DNA of 64,000 nt, taken from assembly GCF_050947875.1 (NCBI RefSeq), contig NC_134570.1, positions 209,217,750 through 209,281,749 on the forward strand, in the 5' to 3' direction. Both the position numbers and the translations under genes were made by a program. The notes under the pieces were generated by a model. That model was not told the DNA's origin. It ran no database searches and saw only the letters and a list, made by a program, of their open reading frames with translations. The DNA comes from Dermacentor variabilis. Taxonomy: Eukaryota > Arthropoda > Arachnida > Ixodida > Ixodidae. Shown here piece by piece: positions 1-11,095 of this stretch (positions within the stretch are counted from its first letter, which is position 1; every line of letters starts with the position of its first letter).

Positions 1-16
1 TCCAGCTAACCTTGGT

Positions 17-510
17 AGTGTTAACCAGCGCCCCACTCACAAACCTTGGCAGCGGAAGTGGAACATTCTTTCTGCCTCAGGCTTCTCGAGGACGTGATAT
101 TTTTAGATGAAGGCAACTGGTCAATAAGCCCACTCGCGTGACCTGAAGTCATCAATATTGCCGGATTCGAGACCCACGTTATGTAATGAACGAGAAGAAA
201 GGGGGTTGACCGAGGGGCCCGTCGAGGGCCCGTAGCACAAGTTATTTCCCCTATGTTGTGCTTGGTGTCAGTGTTTGTTGGCTTCTTATGATAGGACTAA
301 TAAAAATCGCGCCCCTTGGCCCCCCTTTTTTCTCGTTTATTACATAAAGAGGGTCTCGAATCCGGCGACATTGATGCCTTCAGGGAGAATGTGTGGTTTT
401 GTTGAGCAGTTGCCTTCGCCCAAGAAGATCACGTTCTCTTGACGCCTGCGACAGAAAGGATGTTGGACTTCCACCGCCAAGGTTTATCAGTGGTGGCGCT
501 AGCTAACACT
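17..510. repeat. Long inverted-repeat (foldback/MITE-like) element
   Basis: The two arms, about 17-205 and 318-510, are imperfect reverse complements of each other. Matching blocks include the start agtgttaaccagcg against the complement of the right end, aaccttggc(a/g)g, gaaggcaactg, and gccggattcgagaccc near the centre. The loop (about 215-310) is AT-richer and unrelated. There is no coding potential. Long arms around a short loop suggest a nonautonomous foldback or MITE element. I cannot assign a superfamily and see no clear target duplication. Confidence 0.75.
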
Positions 511-555
511 CCCAGGGATCTACTGGGAAATATAAATACAAAAGAAAGTGGACGG

Positions 556-717
556 AGAAACAGCGCCGCAGCAGCTCGATTCACTTGGTAGCGCCAGGGC
601 AGTATCATCCGCGTATAAAAATAGTTGTGAGTTCAATGGAAGACAGGTCATATCATTGACGTAAATATTAAATAACAAGGGTCCTAAAATTGAGTCCTGA
701 GGAACACCATTTACGGC
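556..717 (-). pseudogene. Fragment of non-LTR retrotransposon reverse transcriptase
   Basis: Read on the minus strand, this stretch encodes the RT core motif GVPQDSILGPLLFNIYVND and, about 20 residues later, LFLYADDTALAL, which holds the catalytic YADD. Both are hallmarks of Jockey/CR1-type LINE polymerases. Nothing of the endonuclease, the rest of the RT or a 3' tail is recognisable, so this is a scrap of a dead element. It abuts a separate open frame at 711-1076 on the same strand. The superfamily call within LINEs is uncertain. Confidence 0.8.
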
Positions 718-1076
718 CGTTTCTTCACCAGTAGCCGTTTGGCGTCAAGCAGCGTCTGCTTTGCTTGATCGGTTTTCATGTTTAGCAGCCACACGTGAGA
801 CAAGTGGTGTGCACAAATTCCACCTACCGGCTCAATTGCTTCAGCCTCCTTCAAAGGCTTTCGGTAGCGGTAGACTTTATATGGGCGTCCATTGACGTCA
901 CCGTACAGTACAACTGTGCGACTTTGCCCTTCACGCGTTGGTAGCGGAGGCAAGAAGGCTCGGCAATAACCCTTGAGGAGCGCAGAGCACGGGGCACCGC
1001 GGACAACATCGCCTTCTCTAGCCGCTTTCGAAGAACCCTCGTGTCTGTGCCCTTGCCGCACGGCGCTAAGAAGCAA
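711..1076 (-). pseudogene. Unrecognised open frame, possibly LINE ORF1-like
   Basis: An open frame of 121 codons, basic overall. Its second half reads like a nucleic-acid-binding fold: VVLYGDVNGRPYKVYR, then HLSHVWLLNMKTDQAKQTLL and LLVKK. This spacing resembles the RRM-like N-terminal domain of LINE or gag-like proteins, and an RT fragment follows at once on the same strand. I do not recognise the family. No start context, promoter or splice site supports a host gene, so a transposon remnant is the best reading. Confidence 0.35.
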
Positions 1077-2316
1077 AGTGATTAAGCCACAGGCGCATGC
1101 GTCGGAAGACGAAATAGAACATCCTTAAGCGTTCACCACATGCAAGCCAGCGCGTTCAGGCGCTTGGCACTTTTTATTGCTATGCCAATTCTCTAAGCCC
1201 TCTATGCGATTTTTCGTCTTCGTAAATGGTTGCACATAGAAATAATTATTTATTATTTTTAATACTTTTCTGACTCTACGCTTTCTTTTTGCCTCAGAAT
1301 TTGAATGCCAGGTGGCGAACAATGTTAAGGCATGTTCGTGTTGCAATCGGACAGACTGGTGCACAGAAGCAACTGCATTAAATAACACCTCAGGTTATAC
1401 AGCTGTGCATGGTAGGACGCATTTTAACACAGCTACACTCGCGGAAAACTTTTCTTGGCAATGAAGGGAAAGCTACGAGCACATGTACTCCTACGCGAAG
1501 TAGTCCGCCTTGGCGCGCGTTCAAAGTTTAGTTTCGCTTTGTGAACCTTCCTAAGCTACTGAGCATGCTTGAAGGAAGAACAACATAATTCATTAACGAT
1601 TTCTAATAGCCAACCGACGATGTTAGACTTGTCAGTTGTTTCGGCCTCAAGTAAATAAAGTAACTTATGAGGAACGTTTCAGCGCATGTAATAGTTATGT
1701 CGTAGTGATGTTAACGATTATGTAGCGCGTGCCATAGCTAGTGTTATATTTTGCTTTCTTTTTAAATAAGGATCGGTGAGTTTCGTCAGGGATGAAGCTG
1801 ATATACTCACGCTTATTTAAGTGATGGCCTGAAGTTACATTGCACTCAAAACAAAATACAGAGTTTATTAGTGGAAGAACGTTTGAGAGGCTTGAATGCG
1901 TATTTTATTTTATTTTATTTGACACCTCCAGTCAGCAGCAGAGAATATATTCATGACACATAAATAAAAACATGAACTACAAAACAAAGTTTGACAAGAT
2001 CATGACTAGCTGCAAAAGTGACAGCGCGAAGAAAGCTGTCGTGAAAATCACAAGAGAAGTTTAGTTTTAAATGCCTTTTGCCAAATAGGACACAAAGAAG
2101 AGAAGCAAACACTCAGAGTAAGTTTCCCCAGGCACTTCTCTCACTTCGACTACATTTGGAGCTTTTGCTCGAGTCTAAGCCAAGCTCCATTATCAGGCTT
2201 TGAATATTGTCAATTTCGTCATCCCTACCCCTTGAATACGGCGGCAGCCTTATAACTATAAGACCAGCTGCTTTGGCGAACGTGTAAGTTTTGTATACAT
2301 TACAATTGTGCCCTAG
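1077..2316. other. No gene recognised
   Basis: AT-rich DNA with only short random open frames. The one pattern is a TATTT run at about 1903-1921, followed by sequence without coding character. I see no RNA gene, LTR or exon here. Confidence 0.6.
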
Positions 2317-3500
2317 CTAATTGACAAGCTTCAGCGGCTCCGTGTTTGGCTTGTCAGTATAAAAAGGAATGTTCTTGTTTCTCAATGACGACTGGATATC
2401 ACCTTTTTCAGTGCATGTAGATGGCACCTTTACAAGCCAAAAACTGCGATAACTGGCAGTGTCCATGACAATAAGAGTTGCCGGTTCAATGTTCGGCAAA
2501 AATACTTCAATAAGCCACTTCGCAAAACGATGACCCTCCATCGCTGAATGGTAATCACAAACATTCTTCCTTGCAGAACAAAACGAGGCGCGATCAATTT
2601 ACGAAGTTTTTCTGGCGGCCTGCAAAATGCATAATCAGGCGACCACCCCTCCGAGATGGAGCTCAAATACCCGTCATTGTTCCTTGCGAGAAAGCGTTTT
2701 GCTGTGTGACAACATGGCTATTTTCCCACACTTTCTCTTTTGTGTATCCTGCAGTTAACCAAGTTTTATCTATAAAGTACAGTCCGGAAGTGAAAGTGGT
2801 ACGCAAACTTTGTATCGCTCTTCCTTCTCTAGCATACACGTTAGAGAAGGTCTCCCAATCTACAAAAACTGACAGCGTCGCGAGACACCAAGAGCCTACA
2901 ATAAAAAAGCGATAACTAGCTTTTCAGCTTTGTGTTATATGAGGGAACGTTCTAGGACGCTACTTCAACTTCGCCATATTCCACAGATTGAAGCGTAATG
3001 AACGAGGGCTCGGTGAACATACCTATTTTCTTCCGCATCTCTCGCATGGTACGCAGGCAATTTCTGCGCCACACGATGATGTCCAGCCTTTCCATGATCG
3101 TAGAGCTCTGTTTCCTTTTTCGGAAAACGAAGCCAATGTCGTTTAGCAATGTGCGCACAGTCCACTCATTCACACCAAGCATCTGCATGTCAGGGTCTGT
3201 TGACACACCCTTAGCGGTTTTCGCCGACGTAGGAAGCTCATTACGCATGAAATATCAATGCGCCTTTCGTCTCAAGACACCAAGCGTGAAGCAGTCATAA
3301 TGCTGCATTCTTGTCCTTCCAGTTTTCTCCGTGCTTGTTCCTCGCTTGAACCCAGGTCTTCTCCGCTTTGGAGATAGCAGCGGACCTCGAAGGGCCTCTG
3401 CTTTTACCTTAATCACGGAAAGCATAATAACGCCGGTCAGCTGGCTCACTGTTTTATGCACAGCGGCGATGGTGAAATCCGGATGGGCACGCATGGTCAT
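2317..3500 (-). pseudogene. Broken DDE (Tc1/mariner/IS630-like) transposase
   Basis: Reading from 3500 down gives pieces of one transposase in order. First an N-terminal helix-turn-helix part (GPLLSPKRRRPGFKRG, then YDCFTLGVLRRK). Next a winged-helix part (TVRTLLNDIGFVFRKRK). Then the first acidic block YFIDKTWLTAGYTKEKVW (usual DETW), then DYHSAMEGHRFAKWL, the second block LIVMDTASYRS (usual VMDNASYHS), and a C-terminal end EPLKLVN. The parts lie in different frames with stops between them, for example after MTGI and FVN around 2600-2680, so the copy is dead. The family cuts and pastes DNA through terminal inverted repeats; none is evident at the borders. Confidence 0.8.
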
Positions 3501-4790
3501 GGCATAAGCGTCGCATAAGAATTACTTCGTCCACTTAGACAGCGATTTGTAGGTGAAGTTCGTCACAAGCTTCTGCGACAAATCGACGGCAGACCCTGAT
3601 GGTGACGAACCCTTACCTCAAGGCGTACACGCCTTTTTGCCTTTGAGGTGGACGTAAAAGGTGCGTCGTGCTCACACGGGCAAAAAAAACGAAATGACAA
3701 AGTAGAAAGTACAAAGGAATCAATATCTCCTTGGCGCGTGCCGCGGTCTCTTTCAAAAAGCTTCCGGTAAAAAATAAATCAATGCTGTTTTTTTTTATTT
3801 CTCACGCAGAAAACGCACACGCGATTGTAAGACTACACTCTTTAAAGGTAGCACTCGCACAATTTGGGTCTGTAGCCTTCGCTTTATTGCCAAGAAATGT
3901 TGTCCGCGCGTATATGCATACCCTGCCAGCTTGTGACACCCTTTTCTCACGTATAGTAGCCATGAAAGAACCTGTTGGTGCGCGGTTTCAGCAGCGAACC
4001 ACAGCGTCCTTAACACGGCGCAAACATACACCTCGCATTATTCCCTAGAACGCCTGCCGAGGAGCTCCCACAAACGGTAATCGCACTGAAGCAAGCCAGA
4101 CCCGCTTACTCGCCATGACCATTCCGGGGTCCAGACGCAGGGACATGTGCTGCAGCTCGACGGCGGTGGCGACGAGACATGACAAGACGTGGCAACCGAG
4201 TCTAATGAGCGACAACGCAGTTCAGAAGCGCGAAGCAGATGCATATCGTGCCCGCCGTGACCGTGTCGCAGTAGAGAAACGCGAAGCCCACGCTATGTGA
4301 CAACGCTATCAAGACCCTGCAGTTCTAGCCGATGCTACTCACGGAGATCGAGCTCTTTGACTCCATGTGTGTCTGGGCACGTCACGCCACGCGTGTTTAC
4401 ATAGCCAGCTTAGGTTTACTGTAACTCCTACGGCCACTTTGTATGCCTTACAAAGTCTTACTTCGTGTAATATTATTACCAGTTGCTATCGCATTCACTG
4501 TTTCGCCCTTATTGCGAAACTGTCATTTCCAAAATAAATGATTCAGTAAGGTTATCTGAGGACCGTATTCGAACAGCGGACATCTAGCGCAGAAGCCGGA
4601 TACTGCAACCATTACGACCCGAATGCTTCTCCCTCAGTACGTCATCCCTCATATTCAAATTTGAGCATTCTGTGCAGCATACCGCCGACTTCACTGAGAG
4701 AGATGCTACATGTTGGTTAGTGGGCTGGACTAACATGATGCGTGGAAGTTGTGATGGAGAATTGAAAACTAAGTGCACTTCTTCGCGCAG
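3501..4790. other. Mostly featureless; one short basic ORF
   Basis: No convincing gene. At 4202-4300 (+) a frame reads AVQKREADAYRARRDRVAVE, which recalls the basic R-E-A repeats (STPR-like) found in some arthropod proteins. It is short, ends at a TGA and has no splice support. The end of the interval (4775-4790) is a pyrimidine-containing splice acceptor for the next entry. Confidence 0.4.
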
Positions 4791-4958
4791 CGTCCCCTGG
4801 TGGCCCTAGTTGTCGCCGTGCCAGCCTCTGTGGGCGCCGCGCTGATTCTGGCCCTTTGGTTCTACACCTACCGGCTGTCAACCGCCGTGGTGGAGCTGTT
4901 CAAAGAAATCGACAACCAGACAACTCGCGAAGTGCCTTCTTCCATAAAGTGCCTATGA
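4791..4958 (+). CDS. Candidate terminal exon: membrane-spanning tail
   Basis: A pyrimidine-containing tract ends in cttcgcgcag at 4790, and an open frame follows with strongly G/C-ending codons, unlike the AT-rich surroundings. It encodes a basic residue, a hydrophobic segment of about 24 residues (LVALVVAVPASVGAALILAL, then WFYTY) and a polar tail with ELFKEIDNQTTREV before a TGA. This looks like the last exon of a single-pass membrane protein: helix plus short cytoplasmic tail. An AATAAA lies about 315 bases downstream. Upstream exons are not seen in the window. I do not recognise the protein. The codon bias and splice site are seen; the function is not known. Confidence 0.5.
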   Translation, partial: RPLVALVVAVPASVGAALILALWFYTYRLSTAVVELFKEIDNQTTREVPSSIKCL

Positions 4959-5273
4959 GTTGGCTCGCGGTGGTGCTTCGTACTTTAGTTAACGTCGGTA
5001 ACACCACAAATAGCAGTGAACTTCTGGTGCTTGACTGTGCGGGGCGGCGAAGATAATCAAATTCACAAGCCACTGTTACCGGCATAACAGACACTCTTCA
5101 CATCGACGTGAAAGCTTAGCCCTGTTATCAAACAGCTAGGGAAACTACCGAATGTGCGTTTTCACAACATGCTAAATATTTAACAAAATCAGATTGTTAC
5201 ATCTTTTCCACTTTCAAGAGCGACTATTATAGCTAATGTTTATGCATTAAACTCTCGTTTTTCCAGTTCGATA

Positions 5274-5279
5274 AATAAA
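5274..5279 (+). terminator. Possible poly(A) signal
   Basis: AATAAA in gataaataaagacg, followed by a T/G-rich stretch (tgttttgttg). It suits the candidate exon ending at 4958. Confidence 0.4.
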
Positions 5280-6598
5280 GACGCTGTTTTGTTGCCTGTT
5301 TTCCGTGCACTTTTTTGCGACAGCAATGACAACAGACAACATCGGCACCGCCGAAGGTGCTGCCGCGTCAGCGTGAGAGAAAATTTCAGCAAACGGGTGT
5401 ACATCTCTTCATCCTTTCCTTTACACTACCTGGATTCCCACGAAACACGAAAGCAGCTATTTGATGTTCAAAAGATGTCTTGAACGGCCAATTCAAATGT
5501 TTATTAGCTGTCTTGGTCAAGTCATATTGTAGCCATGGACGTCTAGAAGTACTTCAGTAAGCCCTGCTAACGTTACGCTAAAAGTTGGCTAATGGACAGC
5601 TTGACAAGAACAGCTGAAGACTTCGTTTAGACATACTCTCAAAGTTTTGCGGCACCTGTTACAGATACACGAGGTTTGCCCACAGTTACAATTTATTTTA
5701 AATGTGGCACGGACATCAGAAAAAGAAAGTTTATATTGTCGGATAGAGGGATGCACAAGTAGTTTTTCAAGATGTGAACCACGGGAATAGTGTAGCACAG
5801 CCTCATTGGTCAATTAGTGCTTTTTACTTAGGCTAATCAATTGAATGCCGCTCGTCAGAATTATTTTGCAAATAAAACAAGACATATATTGTGTGCTGTT
5901 ATCATGTCAATGTTATGTTCATTGATATCATGCCCATTGACCTGAACAAGAACACCTCTGCATGAAACACGTCATTATTGACAAAACTTCGCGCTGCTGG
6001 GTCTCCACCAAATTGAAATAGTTTCTAGCACGGAAACATTTTATCAGTGATGCTGCAGTTCAGCTAAAAACGAAATGATTTCAGCTACAGGGGGCACAAT
6101 AGCCTGATATCAGTATACGAAACAGAATGCTGTGCTGCAATGAATTGTTTAGAAATAAAGGATAGTACACATCTGGAAAAACACTCTGCGAACCACTATA
6201 GCTGGGAATAAAAATATAGTTTTTTTTTCTGATTTCCATGTTTCATTTAAAAGTAAATTGTAACTTACTTTGTGGGTGCCCCTTGTAAGGTACCGCCACA
6301 TGCTTGTACAGCATCACACAGAAATAATGGCCAGTTCTTCGATACGCCATCCATTAGCGAATGCCTTGCACGCTGCATGTTACCGGAACAAAAAGATAAA
6401 TAATAATATGCTGTTATTTTTTATACACTGTAAGATGAGTTTTTTCATGCACAAAAGATGATTGCAAGCGAAAATGCAGCAAGACATCTACTTCACACCA
6501 TGTCACATAGGGATAGTTTATTACCTAATAAATTAGAAAAGATGCAGAAAGTATAATTAACAAGAGTGGCAAATAGCAACAAAGGTGAGCATGGATAA
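5280..6598. other. No gene recognised
   Basis: AT-rich, with short frames only. A minus-strand frame at 5589-5813 is cysteine-rich (NCNCGQTSCICNRCRK) but matches no zinc-binding family I know and has no splice signals. Confidence 0.5.
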
Positions 6599-7430
6599 AT
6601 ATGTCAACAAAAGCGATTGATCCAGCTAGGAGTATTGCTTTGGAACAGTACTTTATCACCAGTCCTCCTTTGCATACTACCTGCTTACTCTGTACTTTGT
6701 GATGTTTAAGTTTAAAAAAAATAGAAATTAGAAATTAGAATTAACAGCATGGATAAAGATGATTGCCGCCGCTGCCAGAGCAGAGCAGCCTTCGTAAGAG
6801 AGCACTGGCTGCCCACAAACGCTTGTTGTGACAGGCAGCGCGTGAAGGTTCTTGTAGACATAGGCAATCAATATCTGCACAGAAGAGGGCAAAAAGGCGA
6901 GGGAGGAAATAGGAATGTTGAAATTGGAACTTCAATTAGGAATATATGCTAAAAAGTTTGGCTCACATTAGAAATAAATTTAAACACTCCTTTCTCTTAA
7001 ATTACGGGTATCTAAAGGTATGTATGCGATGATGTTTAAAATCACTAGTACATTTCATCACTAGCCACTAGCCACTAGTATATTTCAATCACTAGCCTTG
7101 AAGTTATTATATGGTGTTTTGTGACTGAAAAGGCACTTATCAACTTGTCAAACAAGTCTGAGAAGCATCCTGATAAATATAATCAGTTTAAAACAGTAAC
7201 CCAATCTGCAGGTAAATGATGTACTAACTTAACTGAAAAAGTTAAATAGCATTTAATATTATTAAACTAAATGCAAGTTTGGCATTTTGCACAGCCTAGC
7301 TGTTGCCATTTTTTTAAAACTTACACATCACACAGTACAGAGTAAGCAGGTAGTATGGAAAGGAGGACAGGTGACAAAGTGTTCCAGAGCAATACTCCTC
7401 GCTGGATCAATCACTTTTGTTGACATATAT
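6599..7430. repeat. Long inverted-repeat element, arms ~120 bp
   Basis: The left arm (6599-6722) runs atatgtcaacaaaagcgatt through catactacctgcttactctg to gatgtttaag. The right arm (7309-7430) is its reverse complement with only scattered differences. The arms enclose about 590 bases of AT-rich, non-coding sequence. Similarity stops abruptly outside atatgtcaac on both sides, so these are the true ends. This is a foldback or MITE-type DNA transposon without a gene. No target duplication is certain. Confidence 0.85.
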
Positions 7431-8160
7431 TAATGGGACTCTAATTGGCTTAGGGCAATTCCTCACACAAATGATGCCTCAACTTGGATGATGTGAGGAA
7501 ACGATAACGTTGCCCATGTCTTGGAAGTGTGAACACGCTGTTTGCCCGATAAAGTGCAAAGTGATTCGTATAGGTAGCAAATTCATCAGTGCATCTATAG
7601 CCTCAGGTAATTCTCAGCATCTACATTTACCCGAAATTGAGAAGCCGCTGCACACAAAAAGGTGTATTCGAGTAATGGTCCATGCTGAATAATTGTCCGC
7701 CTACTGAAAAGTCATAAGGGCAGGCTAATGTGCCAGGGCAAATAAATTGCTAAATTCTGATAACACCTCCAATGACATTATTGAAACCGGTGATAAAAAA
7801 AGCAGCACAGGTAAAATACTTATGACAAAATTTTGAAAGCACCTCTGCAAACTGCTGGAGCCCTCAGCATCATGACTGTTCTACACGCACATCAATTGTA
7901 GAGCAAAGCATACCTTTTACAGCACACATAAATCTTCAGTTATACTGCTTGCTGATGCTGTACAGTAAATTCCGCCAAAAGCATGTGTTAAAGGGAAGTA
8001 GAAAGTTTTTCCAGAAAAAATGAGTGAAGAGCAGTACGCTGTGGTTTTCAACCCTCTGAATTCGAATATCGCATCGAAATTGAGCGAAAGAAAGCGCAAA
8101 CATATTTTATTTCGACGAAAAGTACAGCAGAAGACACGCCCAGCTCGCGCGCCTCGTTTC
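7431..8160. other. No gene recognised
   Basis: AT-rich DNA with short open frames only and no repeat structure that I can see. Composition becomes more GC-rich from about 8120. Confidence 0.5.
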
Positions 8161-8278
8161 CGCCTGTGATTGGTCGGGCGCCTCGTGACGTCAACAATGG
8201 TGTTCGTCCGGACCGCCTGCTGCCGCTACACACGAAGCGCGGTGCAAAGTAGTTTGGTGGTGTTTTGCTGAGACGGAC
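8161..8278 (+). promoter_or_regulatory. Promoter-like stretch: CCAAT and CRE boxes
   Basis: A CpG-rich stretch holds an inverted CCAAT box (ATTGG, 8169-8173) and a full palindromic CRE (TGACGTCA, 8186-8193). They lie about 100 bases before an ATG with coding-like sequence at 8279. No TATA box is visible. The motifs are exact; promoter activity is inferred. Confidence 0.4.
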
Positions 8279-8404
8279 ATGGAAATTTTCGAGAGCTTGC
8301 GTTTCTCTGAGGAGTTCGGCGTTAAGTCCAAACCCTACGAGAGCGATTTTGCGCGCGACGGTGACGGGCGACGGCTTCGAGCGACAAAACGGGCCATTGC
8401 TTGA
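8279..8404 (+). CDS. Candidate first exon, interrupted by a MITE
   Basis: The ATG opens a frame beginning MEIFESLRFSEEFGVKSKPY. This resembles the N-terminus of a family of arthropod proteins that start with an acidic amphipathic segment, but I cannot name it. After about 28 codons the frame runs into a repetitive GCGACG-rich inverted repeat (from about 8364) and stops at 8402-8404. The likeliest reading is a first exon whose downstream part was displaced by a MITE. If it is a gene, no other exon is identified. Confidence 0.3.
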   Translation: MEIFESLRFSEEFGVKSKPYESDFARDGDGRRLRATKRAIA

Positions 8405-8740
8405 ACAAATCGCTCGGTGTTGTCGCTCGATCGCTCGTTTCTAGAAATCTAGAACTCGTCGCTCGTCGCCCGGAAATGCTATGAGCGACTAGCCAATTGT
8501 GTGAAGCCGAAACTGGATGTACATAACTCAAATACTACTGTTTGTCGCACGGAACAAGCAAACTATTGAATTTTACACGTGCAAGAATTAGAACCAAGTG
8601 CAAGACCATCAAAAATATCTTGTGCTCCTTCTTCAGTAAAATACATCAACTTAATTTGATAAAGCATGCGTCACGCTAGTTTCTGCGCGTACATTGCTGC
8701 CCTCATACCGGGAAGTCGTCGCTCAAAGCCGTCGCTCACG
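8364..8740. repeat. TIR-bearing MITE rich in GCGAC motifs
   Basis: The left end reads gcgacggcttcgagcgac, and the complement of the right end (8715-8739) reads gcgacggctttgagcgac. The first ~130 bases also contain many gtcgctcg-type repeats. There is no coding capacity. The terminal repeats mark a small nonautonomous DNA transposon. Exact borders and target duplication are not resolved. Confidence 0.55.
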
Positions 8741-10104
8741 TGGAGTTCGGCTTGCAGACGACGAGTGAACGCGACAGCCATCGCCTTGCTTGTAGCGCTG
8801 GCGCGTGCAAGATCACTTGTAAGGGGTTTATACTTGTACATACTATACGTACGTACATATTTGTGCATACTACATGTACGAACCGATTGCGAAGAGCCGG
8901 CCTCTCCAAGAAGCAAAAAATGCTGGTGCAAGCACTGCTTTCCACGCGGACGAAGGCGAAGTGCTAGCATCTCCTTGTGTTCGAAATGTTCTTTGGAGAG
9001 TATGTTTTTTGCTAAGCTGCATTCAGCGTTCCAGTGAATACGCTTCCGGGCAAACAACTGTAGTGTTATGTTCCTGCATGCCTCCTCGTAGAGCGTAAGC
9101 GGTGATGCGATCTTCAGCATTTGTGAGCTGCCCCAAAGCTGTCGGCAATCTACACGGACGGTTTAAACGCGGGAAAAGTTTACCGGCTGTTGTAGCACCT
9201 GTAATATAGAACCTTCATCAGCGCGCCATCCGCGCGCTACTCGTAACCGGCGAATTCCGTCAGCTACGTGAGGTGGTCGGTTTCTTATGTGTGCGAGAGA
9301 AGGGGGAGCGCAGCGTCTTGGCATGATCAGGCTTTCCAACACATGCAAACTTTACGCTTGCACTGCGTTATGGTAGCTGCATGCAGGCTCTTTCACAACA
9401 CACGTGCGAATAGAAAATTCGCGGCGCTTGGCGAAGAAGCCTGCGTCAAGGGTGGGCGATAAACATGCGCCTTCCGTTCAGCGTGCTATCTATTTCTTTA
9501 GGAGAACCCAAAGCACGCATTATTGATAAACTCCGGTAGTAATCGTCACGAAAGTGCTTAGAGCACAACACTTGTTCTTGAGCGCCTGAAGTTGTTTCGC
9601 TTCACAGCAGCCTCCCACTTAGCTGAAACCTTCTTGTCTTGTAGGAATTATTGGAACACCATCGTCGCGGCCGCTGGTGTTCGTGCAAGCGTAGGCTGCA
9701 CAGAACGCCGGCATGATCGGCCTACAAGTTCAATTGATGCTGCGCACGTCAACTACCACTCCTATATACACACAAATAAAGGAATGTAGGGTCGAGCGAA
9801 GCAGATTAGGACGGCACCCGCGCAGAAATAAGCCCGGTCAGGCACGGTCGCGGAGACTGCGAAGGAGCGGAACACCAGTGTTGACGTCACTCAGCCGCCG
9901 TTTCCGGTCTCCGCTTGCATCGTCAGCGTCAGCAGCAGCGCGCGGCGCCCGGCGGGGGGCGGAGCTACAGCGCAATTTTAACCGACGATTGCGTCGCTCC
10001 TAAGTGAAATATCCCCCCCAAAATTTTACCTTCATTGTTTATAAGGGTCCCGCGTCCGTATATGAGCGTCTTATTGAATTCGACAGACTCTTCAGCTTCC
10101 CTTT
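8741..10104. other. No gene recognised; GC-rich non-coding DNA
   Basis: Several short frames overlap on both strands with no family match. At 8825-8885 there is an AT-rich patch of tacgta/tgtacata palindromes. Around 9880-9970 the DNA is very GC-rich with a TGACGTCA site, in a style common in dispersed tick repeats. I see no exon. Confidence 0.45.
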
Positions 10105-10657
10105 AAGCATGCGCATGCTGCTCTTGGAAGCTCGCGCACGTAGTTTTCTGGCAAACCACGCTATAAGCACGCGCATGCTGCTTTTGGCTGCACACGTTTG
10201 CTACCAAGCCCAAGTGCTAAGCACATGCATGCTGCTTTTGGCAGAGCGTGCACGTGGATTTCTAGCTTTTGGTAGCGTGCGCTCGTTGTTTTCTGCCAAA
10301 CCATGTGCTAACCATGCACATGCAGCTCTTGGTTGCTGCACGTGTGGCCTTTCTGCCAAAACCATGTGCTAAGCATGCGCATGCTGCTGTTGGAGGCTCG
10401 GGCACATAGTTTTCTGACACACCACGCTATAGCTCTTGGCAGCACGCGTGCGCGGTTTTCCGCCAAACTACGTGCTAGGAACGCGCATGCTGCTTTGGCT
10501 CCATGCACACGTCGTTTTCTGCCAAAGCACGCGCTAAGCATGCAATGCAGCTTTTGGTAGCGCGCACACGTTGTTTTCTGCCAAACCACGTGCTAGAGCG
10601 CGCACCTGGATTTCTGCCAAACCACTTGGTAAGTATGCACATGCAGCTTTGGGTAGC
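10105..10657. repeat. Degenerate ~59-bp tandem repeat (left block)
   Basis: About ten head-to-tail units. Each has a core near gcatgcgcatgctgct, then ttggcagcgcgcacac, then tttctgccaaaccacgtgc and a cta(a) junction. Units vary from about 35 to 90 bp by indels, but order and phase are kept. The 12-mer gcatgcgcatgc is a perfect palindrome and cacgtg recurs at the unit end. The array continues beyond the BEL insertion at 17294. Open frames across it are artefacts of the repeat. Confidence 0.85.
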
Positions 10658-10662
10658 ATGCG
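10658..10662 (+). repeat. 5-bp target-site duplication of BEL (left)
   Basis: The sequence atgcg directly precedes the 5' LTR and is repeated at 17289-17293 after the 3' LTR. Five bases is the usual BEL/Pao target size. Confidence 0.85.
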
Positions 10663-10971
10663 TGTGCTGTCCCGTGTCCATTTCAAGTTTCCCGCCCGGG
10701 CGCCGCCTTCGTCTGCGAACATTGGACTCCTCTCCCCTCCCTTCTTCTTCCTTCTCCCCGTGCGCCGTCACTCTCGTTTCCTCCCTCTCGGATTGCATTG
10801 TTTACGCGACCGGCGCCTCTTTTGTTCTTTCGCGCTGCACGACTGTGGCAGCACCGCGTTTTTACGAGTATGTAAATGCACAGGATAAAGTTTTAATTTT
10901 CTTGGTGTTTGCGACTCGTTAACTATCTGAGGAGTGGCCGCAGCCCCAACGCGTGCCACGGAATCAGAACA
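10663..10971 (+). repeat. BEL 5' LTR
   Basis: 309 bp, TGTGCTGTCCCG...ATCAGAACA. It contains a pyrimidine-rich stretch (ctcccctcccttcttcttcc) and a gataaag near the 3' end. No canonical TATA or AATAAA is seen. Confidence 0.95.
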
Positions 10972-11095
10972 GTAAAAACGCGATGAACGCCGAGTCGGCA
11001 TCTCACGCGCGTCTCCAAAGCGCCTAGGCTTAGGCGGCTCGGCTCGCTGGCTCCGCGCTGCGAAGCTCCGTTTTCGCCTCGCAGCCACACACGGC

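Noticed and set aside
5589..5813. Cysteine-rich minus-strand ORF
   Set aside because: The cysteines do not follow a known knuckle or disulfide spacing and there is no signal peptide or splice site.
8671..9120. A 149-codon minus-strand ORF
   Set aside because: Overlaps other frames on both strands, has no conserved motif or splice signals, and part lies in the MITE end.
10004..10589. Open frames on both strands with repeated MRMLLLEAR/KPRA-like peptides
   Set aside because: They are read through the ~59-bp tandem repeat, whose unit length keeps frames open; no protein family.
10972..10990. Primer-binding site of BEL
   Set aside because: The bases after the 5' LTR (gtaaaaacgcg) do not begin with TGG and I cannot match a tRNA 3' end.
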